Shown: piece after piece, positions 43,802-53,330 of the stretch
How positions within the stretch are numbered: the stretch's first letter is position 1
Layout: each line of letters opens with the position of its first letter
Assembly: GCF_005406125.1 (NCBI RefSeq)
Contig: NZ_BIXZ01000001.1
Location: 806,001 to 870,000 of the forward strand
Length of the DNA stretch: 64,000 bases
Source: Haloarcula mannanilytica
Lineage (GTDB): Archaea; Halobacteriota; Halobacteria; Halobacteriales; Haloarculaceae
Direction of reading: 5' to 3'
Position numbers and translations under genes: made by a program
Notes under the pieces: generated by a model
What the model saw: the letters and a program-made list of their open reading frames with translations, nothing else
Databases searched by the model: none
Told to the model about the DNA's origin: nothing

Positions 43802-45673
43802 ATGACCGAGTACGACTACGAGGAGCTGGGGCTGGTCGCCGGCCTGGAGATCCACCAGCAACTCGACACCGCGACGAAGCTGTTCTGTGACTGTCCGACG
43901 ACGATCCGCGAGCCCGAAGAGAGCGGGCGCTCCTTCACCCGCTATCTCCACCCGACCAAGAGCGAACTCGGGGAGATCGACGAGGCGGCGCTGGAGGAGA
44001 GCATGGTCGACCGGGAGTTCGAGTACCTGGCTTACGATACGACCTGTCTCGTCGAAGAGGACGACGAGCCGCCCCACCGCGTCGACCGCGAGGCGATGGA
44101 GACGGCACTCGAAATCGCGCAACTGCTCGATATGAACGTCGTCGACCAGGTGAACGTCATGCGCAAGATCGTCGTCGATGGCTCGAACACCACGGGGTTC
44201 CAGCGGTCGATGCTGGTCGCCAACGACGGGGCCATCGAGACCGGCGACGGTCCGGTCGGTATCGAGGACATGCTGCTTGAGGAGGAGTCCTGCCAGCGCG
44301 TCGAAGAGACCGACGACGGTGTTCGCTTCTCGCTTGACCGGCTCGGAATCCCACTTGTGGAAATCGGGACGAAGCCGGACATCAGTTCGCCCGAGCAGGC
44401 CCGCGAGGCCGCAGAACGCATCGGCATGCTGCTGCGCTCGACCGGGAAAGTCAAGCGCGGCCTCGGGACCATCCGGCAGGACGTGAACGTCTCCATCGAG
44501 GAGGGCGCACGCATCGAACTGAAGGGCGTCCAGAGCCTCGACGACATCGACGACCTGGTCCGCAACGAGGTCCGCCGGCAGGTCGAACTGCTCGATATCG
44601 CCGAGGAACTCGGCGAGCGCGACGCCGCCATCGGCGAGCCACAGGACGTGACCGAAGTGTTCGAGGACACGGACTCGGGCGTCATCGAAGGCGCGCTCGC
44701 CTCGGGCGGCGATGTGCAGGGACTGCTACTTTCGGGCTTCGACGGCCTCGTCGGCCGCGAGATTCAGCCGGACCGACGGCTCGGGACGGAACTGTCCGAC
44801 CACGCCAAGCGCCACGGCGCGGGCGGTATCTTCCACACCGACGAACTCCCGGCCTACGGCGTCACCGAGGCGGAAGTCGAGGCGTTGCGGGACGCCGTCG
44901 GGGCCGGTCCTGAGGACGCCGTCGCCCTCGTCGCCGACGACCCCGAGACCGCCGAACTGGCTATCGACGCCGTCGCCGAGCGGGCTGAAACGGCGCTGGA
45001 GGGCGTCCCCGAAGAGACCCGCGACGCCAACGAGGACGCCACCTCCCGATATCTCCGCCCGCTCCCCGGCGCGGCGCGGATGTACCCCGAAACGGACGTG
45101 CCACCTGTCGAGCCTGACGTGACTGAAGTCGAGACGCCGGAACTGCTCACCGAGAAGGTCGACCGGTACGAGAGCGAGTTCGACCTCGGCTCCGGCCTCG
45201 CCGAGCAGGTCGCCTACGGCCAGCGATGGCCGCTGTTCGAGGCGCTGGTGGCGGAGGCCGGCGTCGACCCGACGCTGGCCGCCGGGACGCTGGAGTCGAC
45301 GCTGACCGAACTCCGCCGCGACGACGTGCCCGTCGAGAACCTCACCGACCAGCACCTACAGGACGCGATTCTCCTGGTCGACGGCGGGGACGTGCCCCGC
45401 GAGGGAATGGAAGACCTCCTGACGGCGCTCGCAGAGACCCCGTCGCTGACGGCCGAGGAAGCCGTCGAACAGGAGGGGCTGGGCGGCGTCGACGAATCGG
45501 AGGTCCGGGACGCTGTCGCCGAGGTCGTCGAGCGCCACGAGGACCAGGTCGCCGAGGAGGGGATGGGCGCGTTCTCGGCGCTGATGGGCGAATGCATGGG
45601 CGCGCTCCGTGGCAAGGCCGACGGCGATACGGTCAGTGACGTGTTGCGCTCGGAGATCCAGAAGCGGGCTTAA
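43802..45673 (+). CDS. gatE: Glu-tRNA(Gln) amidotransferase subunit E
   Basis: Archaeal GatDE amidotransferase subunit that turns Glu-tRNA(Gln) into Gln-tRNA(Gln). 623 residues from ATG 43802: GLEIHQQLDTATKLFCDCPT, YLHPTKSELGEID, TGFQRSMLVANDG, GIPLVEIGTKPDI, RGLGTIRQDVNVSI are GatB/E catalytic-domain blocks. An AspRS-like insert (about 260-420) and a C-terminal YqeY-type tail (GMGAFSALMGECMG) follow. GatD is not in this window. The stop overlaps the convergent winged-helix gene by 4 bp. Confidence 0.96.
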   Translation: MTEYDYEELGLVAGLEIHQQLDTATKLFCDCPTTIREPEESGRSFTRYLHPTKSELGEIDEAALEESMVDREFEYLAYDTTCLVEEDDEPPHRVDREAMETALEIAQLLDMNVVDQVNVMRKIVVDGSNTTGFQRSMLVANDGAIETGDGPVGIEDMLLEEESCQRVEETDDGVRFSLDRLGIPLVEIGTKPDISSPEQAREAAERIGMLLRSTGKVKRGLGTIRQDVNVSIEEGARIELKGVQSLDDIDDLVRNEVRRQVELLDIAEELGERDAAIGEPQDVTEVFEDTDSGVIEGALASGGDVQGLLLSGFDGLVGREIQPDRRLGTELSDHAKRHGAGGIFHTDELPAYGVTEAEVEALRDAVGAGPEDAVALVADDPETAELAIDAVAERAETALEGVPEETRDANEDATSRYLRPLPGAARMYPETDVPPVEPDVTEVETPELLTEKVDRYESEFDLGSGLAEQVAYGQRWPLFEALVAEAGVDPTLAAGTLESTLTELRRDDVPVENLTDQHLQDAILLVDGGDVPREGMEDLLTALAETPSLTAEEAVEQEGLGGVDESEVRDAVAEVVERHEDQVAEEGMGAFSALMGECMGALRGKADGDTVSDVLRSEIQKRA

Positions 45674-46089
45674 TTTGTCCGGTCAGATTTCAACGCAGCT
45701 ATTTCGACGGATTCCCGTGTCAGGCTATCGCTGCCCTTGGAGCAGTCGTGTTCGAGCGTCGATTCGAGCAGGGGTACGAGCGCCGGTGCGTTCGGTCCGA
45801 CATCGACCGTGTCTTCTGACTGATCGTACCGAATGACGCCAGCGTCGACCAGCCGTGGGAGGTGGTTGTGATACAGCGCCGTGTAAATATCGAGGCGCTC
45901 GTCGCGGTACTCCTCGACCGGCGTCCCGTATTCGATTTCGGTGACCGTGTCCGTCAGCACTGCCAGCGAGACCGGCGTCGTGTACTGGGAAAGCGCGTAC
46001 AGGAGGTACCGACGATAGCGCGAGGAGAGGAGCGACAGCCGGTCGTCCATCGGCATCGGTTCGTGTGTCTCAGTCTGGGCGGGGTTCAT
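45670..46089 (-). CDS. Winged-helix regulator-like protein (DUF7344-type)
   Basis: 139 residues from ATG 46089 (MNPAQTETHEPMPMDDRLSL). SSRYRRYLLYALSQYTTPVSLAVLTD and LDIYTALYHNHLPRLVDAGVIRYD form a winged-helix core seen in a large family of haloarchaeal regulators. A second Met (MPMDD) is a possible start. It is next to another regulator-like gene. Target genes unknown. Confidence 0.82.
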   Translation of the reverse strand: MNPAQTETHEPMPMDDRLSLLSSRYRRYLLYALSQYTTPVSLAVLTDTVTEIEYGTPVEEYRDERLDIYTALYHNHLPRLVDAGVIRYDQSEDTVDVGPNAPALVPLLESTLEHDCSKGSDSLTRESVEIAALKSDRTN

Positions 46090-46204
46090 ATCTGTGGGGG
46101 TTTCGTGATGGGTTGGAACGTGGGGGTTCGAGCGTGGTTTCCTGTGACAGCATAGCGTGTCCGCTTGCATGCTACGCGGCGGTGCCGCGATACTGAGATG
46201 GTGT

Positions 46205-46702
46205 TCAGGGACTCTCCAGTACGGTTTCAGGCCTGTGTTCTGGTTCGTCCGTGGGCTGTGCTGTCTCTGCGAGGCGGTTGACGCGGTCGGCGACGCGGTA
46301 GACGGTCCCGTTTCGCGTGCAGGGCGCGACATGGCGGAGGTCGCCGTCGACGTATTCGGCGAGGCCAATCGTCGGTAGCGTGATGATGTCTACAGATTCA
46401 TCTGTGGCCATGTTCGTCACCGCGTGGTGCCAATCGAAGGCGTCCAGCGAGGCACCAGAATCTCGCTCCCACTGTTCAAACATGGTGAGACGGTCCAACA
46501 GCTCCCGTCCTGCTGCCGTCCGCTGTGCGAGCGCCGGTGCTATCCGGCTACCCCAGACCAGTATCGACAGGTCGTCGATGCGGCCGGCTTCTTCGAGAGC
46601 CTGCAACTGATCGATGACGTGGTTCTGTTGCCGTGTCGCGTCTTCGGGACACAGCGACCGAACGAACAATTCGACGCGGACTGTATTGGCGGTGGGCTCC
46701 AT
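46205..46702 (-). CDS. Conserved haloarchaeal HTH-associated protein
   Basis: 165 residues: MEPTANTVRVELFVRSLCPED, RTAAGRELLDRLTMFEQWERDSG and ITLPTIGLAEYVDGDLRHVAPC. I recall this pattern (FVRSLCP...RRL/LLDR...FEQW...P.I.LA...APC) from a haloarchaeal family often called HTH-domain proteins and found beside winged-helix or Bat regulators. Two cysteines are conserved in my recollection. Exact role unknown. Confidence 0.7.
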   Translation of the reverse strand: MEPTANTVRVELFVRSLCPEDATRQQNHVIDQLQALEEAGRIDDLSILVWGSRIAPALAQRTAAGRELLDRLTMFEQWERDSGASLDAFDWHHAVTNMATDESVDIITLPTIGLAEYVDGDLRHVAPCTRNGTVYRVADRVNRLAETAQPTDEPEHRPETVLESP

Positions 46703-46997
46703 GGTGGGGCGTAGGTTTCGTGTGCATCGGTACTCCGGTAACCGTCCTAAGCACTCCCTCTAGGGGCCTAGAATCTATCAGGAAGACTCGAAGTAGTGGG
46801 TGATATATACGGGTTGTACCTTGTTCGGTAGGTAGCTGTGGTGACACGGCCACCGAGAACCAATCACGTTTCGTATGTAAATTAGGATGGGTGTCCGGAA
46901 AGCAATATTATTCAACGTCTATATGCACCTCTGTCTAAGTGTGTAAATATTAAATTTGTAACTAAACGTCGGGCGTTAAGTGGCCCGCCGTCGCAGT
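46703..46997. other. Regulatory intergenic region of the Bat-like gene
   Basis: About 290 bp, AT-rich towards its right end, between divergent genes. TAAATATTAAA at 46944-46954 is a strong TATA candidate; the transcript would begin near 46977, either at GTG 46980 (leaderless) or about 20 nt before ATG 46998. TGGTG...CCACC near 46830-46845 could be a small hairpin. No ORF seen. Confidence 0.5.
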
Positions 46998-49478
46998 ATG
47001 TGTATGGTACCAAGTGTCGTCGACAGTCACGATGTCGCGGCCCTGTACGGCCCGGCCATCGATACCGTACCTATCATGTTCGCTATCGTGGACGCCGACG
47101 GGGTGATTCTCTCGACGAACGAGACCTGGAGCGAGTTCGGCCGGGCAAACGGGATTCAGATGACGCCGGACACGCTCGGGGTGAACTATCTCGACATCAC
47201 GGAGATGGCGGACGACGCGAGCGCACGACAGGCAGCCGACGGCATCAGGGCCGTCCTTGCCGGCGAGCAGCCGACATTCGAACTCGAATACCCGTGTCAC
47301 TCCCCGTCGATGGACCGGTGGTTCCTGTTGTATGTCGCCCCGTTCACCGTGGGCGGGTCCCGATACGCGTCCGTCGCACACATCGATATCACGGCCCGGA
47401 AGCAGCGGGAATCGACCTTGGAGTCCGCCTACGACATCTGTACCGACGTGGACCGAACGTTCGAAGAGCAACTCGACGCCCTGTTAGAGCTCGGTCGAGA
47501 CGTGCTCGGAACCGCTTTCGGGACGCTGTCCCGGGTCTACGGGGACGAGTACGTGTTCGAAGCGGTGACGGCCCCGCCGTCTGCCGACCTCGATGCGGGC
47601 ACCACGGTCAGCATCGACGAACTCCCGAACTGCAGACACGTCGTCGAACACCGCGAACCGCTTGCACTCCGCGATGTCGAAGCGGACGCCCCGGAACTCG
47701 CCGACCCGGAGTGGGGTATTGCGAGCTACATCGGCGCGCCCATCGTCGTTGACGGGGAGGTGTACGGGACGTTCTGTTTCTACGGATTAGAGCCCCGAGA
47801 GACTGAGTTTACCCGGTGGGACCTGACGTTCGTCCGGATACTCGCCGACTGGGCGGGCTATGAACTCGAACGACACCGCCGCACGGAGCAGCGCAACGCC
47901 CTGAGCACGGCCCTCCCCGACCCCAGTTTCGTCATCGACGCGGAAGGGCGGGTGCTCGACTGTCTGGCCGACCCCGAGACGATGGTGCTCGTTGATGACA
48001 CCGACGTGCTTGCCGGCCAGACGCTGCACGATGCACTCGGGGACGACACCGCCGACTCGCTGCTCGCGACCGTTCGGACGGCGCTCCAAACCGGGTCGTT
48101 GCAGTCCGTGGAGTACAAACTGCAGACTCCCTCGGGCGACCGGTGGTTCGAGGCGCGGGTCGCGCCGCTCGAAACCCGCGCGTACGACCCTGAAAGCGCC
48201 ATCCTCGTCGCACGCGATATCACCGCACACAAGGACCGCCAGACTGAGCTTGAACGCCAGCGCGACGAACTCGAACAGGCCCAGCGGCTCAATGTTCTGG
48301 GCCGCGAAATTGCGAAGGCGCTTCAGGACACCCAGACCCGCGAGGAAATCGAATCGGCGGTGTGTACGCACCTCACCGAATCAGACCTGTACCGCGCCGT
48401 CTGGACCGGGACCAGAGAGAGCGACACGGCAGTGGCACTGGGTGCATCCGCCGGGCTGGGTGAAGTGACGCCGGACAGTATTTCGCCCGCGGAGCACGGG
48501 CTCGCGATAGACGCTATCGACTCCAGCGAGGTACAGGTCGTCGAGGACATCACCGCCGTTTCGACGGCGTCAGCCGCCGAAGCGGACCGCCCCCTCCTCG
48601 CGGACCGCTCCGCCGTCGCGGCAATCCCCTTAACGACCGGCGAGACCACGTACGGCGTGTTGTTGGTGTACGCGCCGGTTGGGGCCACAATCGGCTGTCG
48701 GGAGTCGGACATCCTCGCCGACCTGGGCCGGCTCATCGCGCTCTCTATCCAGCGCGTTCACAGTCAGCAGTCGCTCTTGGCGGCAACGACTGTCAAACTG
48801 GAGTTTCTGACACCGGACTCCGACGGCATCTTTGCCAGGCTCTCCGCTGACCTCGACTGCTCGGTCACGCTCGAACGGCGTGTTCCGACCAGTGCCGGGA
48901 ACTGCCTCTACTACGTTCGCGTCAGCGGTGCGGAGACTGATCTGGTGTGTCAGGCGCTTCGGGAGATACCGTCGGTCGCCTCCTGTACCGTCGTCGAGGC
49001 GGCGGCGGAGAACCGAGCGCCGCTTCTCGAAGTCACGGTCGACGAGATATCAGCGTCACCGCTTGACACCCTCGCGGACTACGGTGGAGCCGTGACGCGG
49101 GCCGTCGCAGCGGACGGTGACCTGCGCTTTTCGGCGGAGCTGGCACCGGATGTGGACATTCGCGCCGTCGTCGAGGCAATTCGGGAAACCGCGCCTGGGA
49201 CGGAACTCCGGAGCAAGCAGTACGTCGACCAGCCAGTCTCGACGGCCACGGACTTCCAGACGCGGATACGCGACGGGCTGACGCCGAAACAGGCCGCCGC
49301 ACTCAAGACAGCCTACGCACGCGGGTACTACGACTGGCCCCGAAAGAGCTCAGCCGAGGACTTGGCTGCTGCCCTCGATATCTCAGCGCCGACGCTTCAC
49401 TACCGGCTGCGGAAGGCCCACGACGCCGTTATCGGCGCGCTGTTCGACTCCGAAACCGGATTCGAAGGGCTCACCTAG
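46998..49478 (+). CDS. Bat-like PAS/GAF transcription regulator with HTH_10
   Basis: 826 residues (832 if GTG 46980 is used). Order: PAS (about 15-135), GAF (about 150-295) containing YIGAPIVVDGEVYGTFCFYG, PAS (about 305-420) ending in VARDITAHKDRQTELERQ, GAF (about 430-590), a bacterio-opsin-activator-associated domain (about 600-755), and the HTH_10 at the end (GLTPKQAAALKTAYARGYYD and DISAPTLHYRLRKA). Bat in Halobacterium responds to light and low oxygen; this relative lies 3 kb from the phototaxis genes, but any link is inferred. Confidence 0.88.
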   Translation: MCMVPSVVDSHDVAALYGPAIDTVPIMFAIVDADGVILSTNETWSEFGRANGIQMTPDTLGVNYLDITEMADDASARQAADGIRAVLAGEQPTFELEYPCHSPSMDRWFLLYVAPFTVGGSRYASVAHIDITARKQRESTLESAYDICTDVDRTFEEQLDALLELGRDVLGTAFGTLSRVYGDEYVFEAVTAPPSADLDAGTTVSIDELPNCRHVVEHREPLALRDVEADAPELADPEWGIASYIGAPIVVDGEVYGTFCFYGLEPRETEFTRWDLTFVRILADWAGYELERHRRTEQRNALSTALPDPSFVIDAEGRVLDCLADPETMVLVDDTDVLAGQTLHDALGDDTADSLLATVRTALQTGSLQSVEYKLQTPSGDRWFEARVAPLETRAYDPESAILVARDITAHKDRQTELERQRDELEQAQRLNVLGREIAKALQDTQTREEIESAVCTHLTESDLYRAVWTGTRESDTAVALGASAGLGEVTPDSISPAEHGLAIDAIDSSEVQVVEDITAVSTASAAEADRPLLADRSAVAAIPLTTGETTYGVLLVYAPVGATIGCRESDILADLGRLIALSIQRVHSQQSLLAATTVKLEFLTPDSDGIFARLSADLDCSVTLERRVPTSAGNCLYYVRVSGAETDLVCQALREIPSVASCTVVEAAAENRAPLLEVTVDEISASPLDTLADYGGAVTRAVAADGDLRFSAELAPDVDIRAVVEAIRETAPGTELRSKQYVDQPVSTATDFQTRIRDGLTPKQAAALKTAYARGYYDWPRKSSAEDLAAALDISAPTLHYRLRKAHDAVIGALFDSETGFEGLT

Positions 49479-49482
49479 CCGG

Positions 49483-50208
49483 TCAGTCGTCCTCGGCGCG
49501 CTCGATGCGCTGTCGCGCCTGCCGGAACAGGCCCCGGAGGGTCTTCGTCTCGCGGCCGGTCGGCTGGGCGCGTCCGAGGACCCGACGGAACAGCCGCCGG
49601 GCCTTGTGCTGTTTCTCCTCGGGATGACCGATAGCCCGCAGGAATCGGTCGAACTCCGCGTGCAGTCCCTCGACGGCCGGCTTCGCAGCCAGCGTGTGCA
49701 GTTCCTCGGGGTGCTGGGTCTCCGAGACGGTCAGGTCACGGAGTTCATACAGAACGATAGTCGCTGCCTGACCGAGGTTCAGAACGGGATAGGACTCGCT
49801 GGCCGGGATCGAACAGATCACGTCTAGTCGGGCAAGTTCGTCGTTCGAGAGTCCCACCCGCTCGCGGCCGAAGACGACGCAGATATCGCCGTCCACATCC
49901 CGAAGCGAGTCGGCCAGATCGGCCGGCGTCGTCGCGGGATACCGGACGTGGTTGGCCGGGTCCTCGTTCGTCGTCGCCGTACAGGCGACGGTGTGGTAGT
50001 TCTCGACGATCTCGTCGAACGTCACCGTCCGGGCGTTCGGGAGAATGTCGTCCCGGGCCTGTCCGGCAAAGCCGTACGCTTCGCCGTCGGGGTCCAGTTC
50101 CGGCGGGTCGACGAGTAGCAGTTCAGACAGGCCGAAGTTCTTCATCGACCGGGCGATGGTCCCGACGTTGCCCGGCGTCTCCGCGTCGACGACGGCGACC
50201 GAAATCAT
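49483..50208 (-). CDS. TrmJ-type RNA 2'-O-methyltransferase (SPOUT family)
   Basis: 241 residues: [41 protein letters not shown] and [24 protein letters not shown] are motifs 1-3 of the SpoU/TrmH superfamily, with the trefoil-knot SAM site. The C-terminal helical extension (about 165-241) matches TrmJ. Known archaeal TrmJ methylates position 32 of tRNA. The stop is only 4 bp from the convergent Bat-like gene; the start overlaps the next gene by 4 bp. Confidence 0.9.
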   Translation of the reverse strand: MISVAVVDAETPGNVGTIARSMKNFGLSELLLVDPPELDPDGEAYGFAGQARDDILPNARTVTFDEIVENYHTVACTATTNEDPANHVRYPATTPADLADSLRDVDGDICVVFGRERVGLSNDELARLDVICSIPASESYPVLNLGQAATIVLYELRDLTVSETQHPEELHTLAAKPAVEGLHAEFDRFLRAIGHPEEKQHKARRLFRRVLGRAQPTGRETKTLRGLFRQARQRIERAEDD

Positions 50209-50729
50209 ACGTCCAGGTCGCTGAGGTCCATATCAATCGCGTCGAGGTCCTCCTGGTCCATCTGCTCGACTTCCTCTTCGAGGCCCGGAATCGCCTCGTC
50301 CCTGTCGGGAGCCTCCGGCAGTGCTGTCGGGTCCTCTTCGACGTGTTCGAGGCCAGCGTAGTCCTCGGGGGCGCGGTTCCCATCACGGAACCACTCGTGG
50401 AAGGCCGACGCCAGGTCGGTATCGCCGGCGTACGCTTCGCCGCCTTCCTCGCGGAACCAGTAGATGAAGTCCGTCTCGTGGTCCGAACAGAGGACCACCT
50501 CGCCCATCGGCTCCCCGTAGATGGCGTCGGCGACGTTGCACTGTTCGATGTCCTCGTCGCCGTGAATCAGCCAGCAGGCATCACAGGGGTCGACCACCCG
50601 CTCTGCGAGCACCAGTAGCCGCTGGCGGGTCTCCGGCTCCATCGTCTTGAGCGGGCGGACCCGTCCGTCCGGTCCGAGCACGTCCTCGTCGAAGCGCCAG
50701 CCCCGAAGCCCGATATTGACCTTGCTCAT
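50205..50729 (-). CDS. Conserved haloarchaeal acidic protein, unknown function
   Basis: 174 residues, [19 protein letters not shown] at the start, then [48 protein letters not shown] with four Cys and several His that could bind a metal, [10 protein letters not shown] and a very acidic C-terminus (about 115-174). Overlaps the TrmJ-type gene by 4 bp, so a role with RNA modification is possible. I recall similar haloarchaeal proteins next to TrmJ but not a function. Confidence 0.75.
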   Translation of the reverse strand: MSKVNIGLRGWRFDEDVLGPDGRVRPLKTMEPETRQRLLVLAERVVDPCDACWLIHGDEDIEQCNVADAIYGEPMGEVVLCSDHETDFIYWFREEGGEAYAGDTDLASAFHEWFRDGNRAPEDYAGLEHVEEDPTALPEAPDRDEAIPGLEEEVEQMDQEDLDAIDMDLSDLDV

Positions 50730-50958
50730 ACGTCAGGGTGGGAGAGTCCCGGACTAAAAGAGCGCGATATGCCGGTCGAGCGATGTCGGGCCAGCCGCGT
50801 TCCACCGCCGTCCCGCGGAGAGACAGGGGGTTCGTATCCGGTTACACCCGCCGATAGTTCGAAACATAGACAGTTCTAGCTAAATTTAACATCATTATTC
50901 CACCTAGCCTTCCTGACTGGGGGTCAAATCAGGCAAAACTGTCGGCCTCGCCCAAACA

Positions 50959-50965
50959 TTTATAC
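50959..50965 (+). promoter_or_regulatory. TATA box of the tfb gene
   Basis: TTTATAC in AACATTTATACG, centred 33 bp before ATG 50995, giving a leader of only a few nucleotides. The 265-bp gap before it also has an AT-rich stretch (50878-50900) without an evident gene. Confidence 0.5.
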
Positions 50966-50994
50966 GTGATTGGCTTTTCTCCGTAAAAGAACAC

Positions 50995-51954
50995 ATGGAA
51001 CGGCCGACGCGCCAGCGGGATTCTGACCAGGAGGAACGCGAGGAGGAGTCCGAGAGCACGGGCCAGCAGACCTGTCCCGAGTGTGAGTCGGAGTCCATAT
51101 CCAGCGACGGCGGCGGTGAGCTCGTTTGCGAGGACTGTGGCCTCGTCATCGAGGACGAGAACATCGACCGCGGGCCGGAGTGGCGGGCGTTCAATCACTC
51201 TGAACGCCAGTCCAAGTCACGCGTCGGAGCCCCCACGACCCAGACGATGCACGACAAGGGGCTGACCACACAGATCGACTGGAAGGACAAGGACGCCTAC
51301 GGTCGGTCGCTCTCCTCGGAGAAGCGGAGCCAGATGCACCGCCTCCGGAAGTGGCAGGAACGCATCCGAACCAAAGACGCCGGCGAACGGAACCTGCAGT
51401 TCGCGCTGTCGGAGATCGACCGCATGGCGAGCGCACTGGGCGTCCCCCGGTCGGTCCGGGAAGTCGCCTCGGTCATCTACCGGCGAGCGCTCAACGAAGA
51501 CCTCATCCGCGGTCGCTCCATCGAGGGCGTCGCCACCGCCTGCCTGTACGCGGCCTGTCGACAGGAAGGCATCCCCCGCAGTCTGGAGGAAGTCTCGGAC
51601 GTGTCCCGCGTCGAGCAGAAGGAAATCGGGCGGACGTATCGCTACGTCGCTCAGGAACTCGAACTGAAGATGGAGCCGGTCGACCCCAAGCAGTACGTCC
51701 CGCGCTTTGCCTCCGAACTGGAACTCTCCGAGGAGGTCCAGTCCAAGGCCAACGAGATCATCGACACCACCGCCGAGCAGGGCCTGCTCTCGGGGAAATC
51801 ACCCACCGGCTACGCCGCTGCGGCCATCTACGCCGCTTCGCTGCTCTGTAACGAGAAGAAGACCCAGCGCGAGGTCGCCGACGTGGCCCAGGTGACTGAG
51901 GTCACCATCCGAAACCGGTATCAGGAGCAGATCGAAGCGATGGGCATCCACTGA
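50995..51954 (+). CDS. tfb: Transcription initiation factor IIB (TFB)
   Basis: Recruits RNA polymerase to TBP-bound promoters. 319 residues: acidic start, zinc ribbon with CPEC and CEDC (about 27-50), B-reader/linker, then two cyclin repeats (about 125-215 and 220-315) with [19 protein letters not shown] and [18 protein letters not shown]. The C-terminal helix-turn-helix [20 protein letters not shown] would contact the BRE. Haloarchaea carry several TFB paralogues; which one this is cannot be told here. Confidence 0.96.
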   Translation: MERPTRQRDSDQEEREEESESTGQQTCPECESESISSDGGGELVCEDCGLVIEDENIDRGPEWRAFNHSERQSKSRVGAPTTQTMHDKGLTTQIDWKDKDAYGRSLSSEKRSQMHRLRKWQERIRTKDAGERNLQFALSEIDRMASALGVPRSVREVASVIYRRALNEDLIRGRSIEGVATACLYAACRQEGIPRSLEEVSDVSRVEQKEIGRTYRYVAQELELKMEPVDPKQYVPRFASELELSEEVQSKANEIIDTTAEQGLLSGKSPTGYAAAAIYAASLLCNEKKTQREVADVAQVTEVTIRNRYQEQIEAMGIH

Positions 51955-52101
51955 TCGGATAGCACTCACCTCCCTTTTGTTGGCGCTCACGAGCGACCGG
52001 TAGTCGTGGGTCAGTTGTGTCGAGCAGCCCGGCTCCGATGCCAGCTATTGTCGCCACTGCCGTCGTACAGAACTATCCGTCTGGACGGCGATACTGTCGG
52101 T

Positions 52102-52428
52102 ATGTCATCGGCTGACCCGCAAAAGTGGATCGTCCGTCTCGTCATCGGACTGGTGGTTCTCTTTGCCCCTGCGCTGTTCGTCGTCGCCACGCTTGAGTTT
52201 CTCATCCTCTCCGGCGACCTCGCGCTCAACGAGATTTCGCTCATCGAGTTCCTCGAACTGTATCTCATCGACCTGGTCTTGTTCGTCGTGCTCGGCTACG
52301 GCGTCTACCGACTGACGTTCTGGCTCATCGAGAACCAGCTTCCTGACGCGCTCGACACCATCGCTGAGACTGAAGCGGCTGACGCGACTGACGAATCAGA
52401 CGCCACTGAGACCCGCACTGAGGACTAA
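52102..52428 (+). CDS. Small two-TM membrane protein, unknown function
   Basis: 108 residues from ATG 52102 (MSSADPQKWIVRLVIGL). Two TM segments (about 8-33 and 45-68), with the interval LSGDLALNEISLIEFLELY, and an acidic Asp/Glu/Thr/Ala tail. Extending upstream in frame adds a Cys/Arg-rich part without merit. Downstream of tfb. No family recognised. Confidence 0.72.
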   Translation: MSSADPQKWIVRLVIGLVVLFAPALFVVATLEFLILSGDLALNEISLIEFLELYLIDLVLFVVLGYGVYRLTFWLIENQLPDALDTIAETEAADATDESDATETRTED

Positions 52429-52534
52429 TCCTGACTCCGTCGAATAAAATCAGCGTGCAGTGACTCACTCCCGAAACGGGACTGCTCACGGATCACTTCC
52501 GTCGCGGCTCGCGGTCCTGCGAGATCCGTTCACC

Positions 52535-52561
52535 GCTCACGGGTCACTTCGTTCCCCGTTC
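52535..52561 (-). repeat. 27-bp intergenic repeat, copy 2
   Basis: On the minus strand it matches copy 1 (41825-41851) with one difference. It lies in the 190-bp spacer between a plus-strand gene and the 3' end of sopII; the nearby GAGGG...CCCTC arms (52570-52600) can form a hairpin and contain a second CACTTCGTTCG unit. Such CACTTCGTTC units are common between haloarchaeal genes in my recollection. Confidence 0.6.
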
Positions 52562-52617
52562 GCATTGTCGAGGGCCGCTCACTTCGTTCGCGTCCCTCGC
52601 ACTGTTCGGGCCCCTCG

Positions 52618-53328
52618 CTAATCGTCCGCGACTGCCATCGTTTCCTCGCCAGTCTCGCTAACTGATCCGAGGTTCATCATCGCCAGCAGCGCGATGAGGC
52701 CGAAGCCGACCTTCGTGACCACGTCGAGGTAGACGATGACGAGCGACGCCGTCTCCACGTCCATCAGTCCCAGCCCCGGCGCGCCGACCAGCCAGACGAC
52801 CGGGTACACCAGCCAGAGGACGACGACGAAGTTCCGGAGCGTTCGGTAGAGGCTCATCTCCACGTCCGAGAGCGTCGACTCCGCGGCCGCCGCGACGTTC
52901 CGGTAGAGGAGGTAGATGACGCCGCCGAACAGTGCCGCACCGACCGCGAACAGCCCGTAGCTGACCGGCGACGGCGTGACCGCGCCGGCAAAGCCAAAGA
53001 CGATAGTCAGCGCCTGCAGGACGACGAGTTTCACCGTGTCCTGTCGGCTCGCGCCGGCGAGCAGCGCCAGGAACAGGACGTTGATCGGGGTCGTCAACAG
53101 CCAGTCGACGTAGCGGATCACGTACACTGCGTGGCCCTCAGTTTGAATCGATCCGAAGCCCATCGCCATCAGCGCGTAGGCGACGATTGCGATACCGGGA
53201 ATCGCAACCAACAGCAGGTACCGCTTTCGCGTCTCTTCGGGGACGAGCGTGTAGCCATAGGCCAGCACGGCCGTCCCGAGCAGTTCGCCCAGTAGTCCCA
53301 GCGTAAACCAGGTGGTTATCGTTGCCAT
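52618..53328 (-). CDS. sopII: Sensory rhodopsin II (phoborhodopsin)
   Basis: Retinal-binding seven-helix blue-light receptor for repellent phototaxis. 236 residues. Retinal Lys206 sits in YLDVVTKVGFG; counter-ion region IRYVDWLLTTP has Arg72 and Asp75; Phe86 replaces the proton-donor Asp of bacteriorhodopsin, so it should not pump efficiently. Tyr175 (LVYPVVW) and Thr205 match the residues that in SRII pass the signal to the transducer. LSDVEMSLYRTLRNFVVVLW is the SRII-type helix E-F region. It follows the transducer gene with 2 bp between stop and start. Confidence 0.92.
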   Translation of the reverse strand: MATITTWFTLGLLGELLGTAVLAYGYTLVPEETRKRYLLLVAIPGIAIVAYALMAMGFGSIQTEGHAVYVIRYVDWLLTTPINVLFLALLAGASRQDTVKLVVLQALTIVFGFAGAVTPSPVSYGLFAVGAALFGGVIYLLYRNVAAAAESTLSDVEMSLYRTLRNFVVVLWLVYPVVWLVGAPGLGLMDVETASLVIVYLDVVTKVGFGLIALLAMMNLGSVSETGEETMAVADD

Positions 53329-53330
53329 TG

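Noticed and set aside
52520-52610. CRISPR-like repeat from the CACTTCGTTC units
   Set aside because: Only two or three irregular units with no regular spacers; fits a dispersed intergenic repeat or hairpin.
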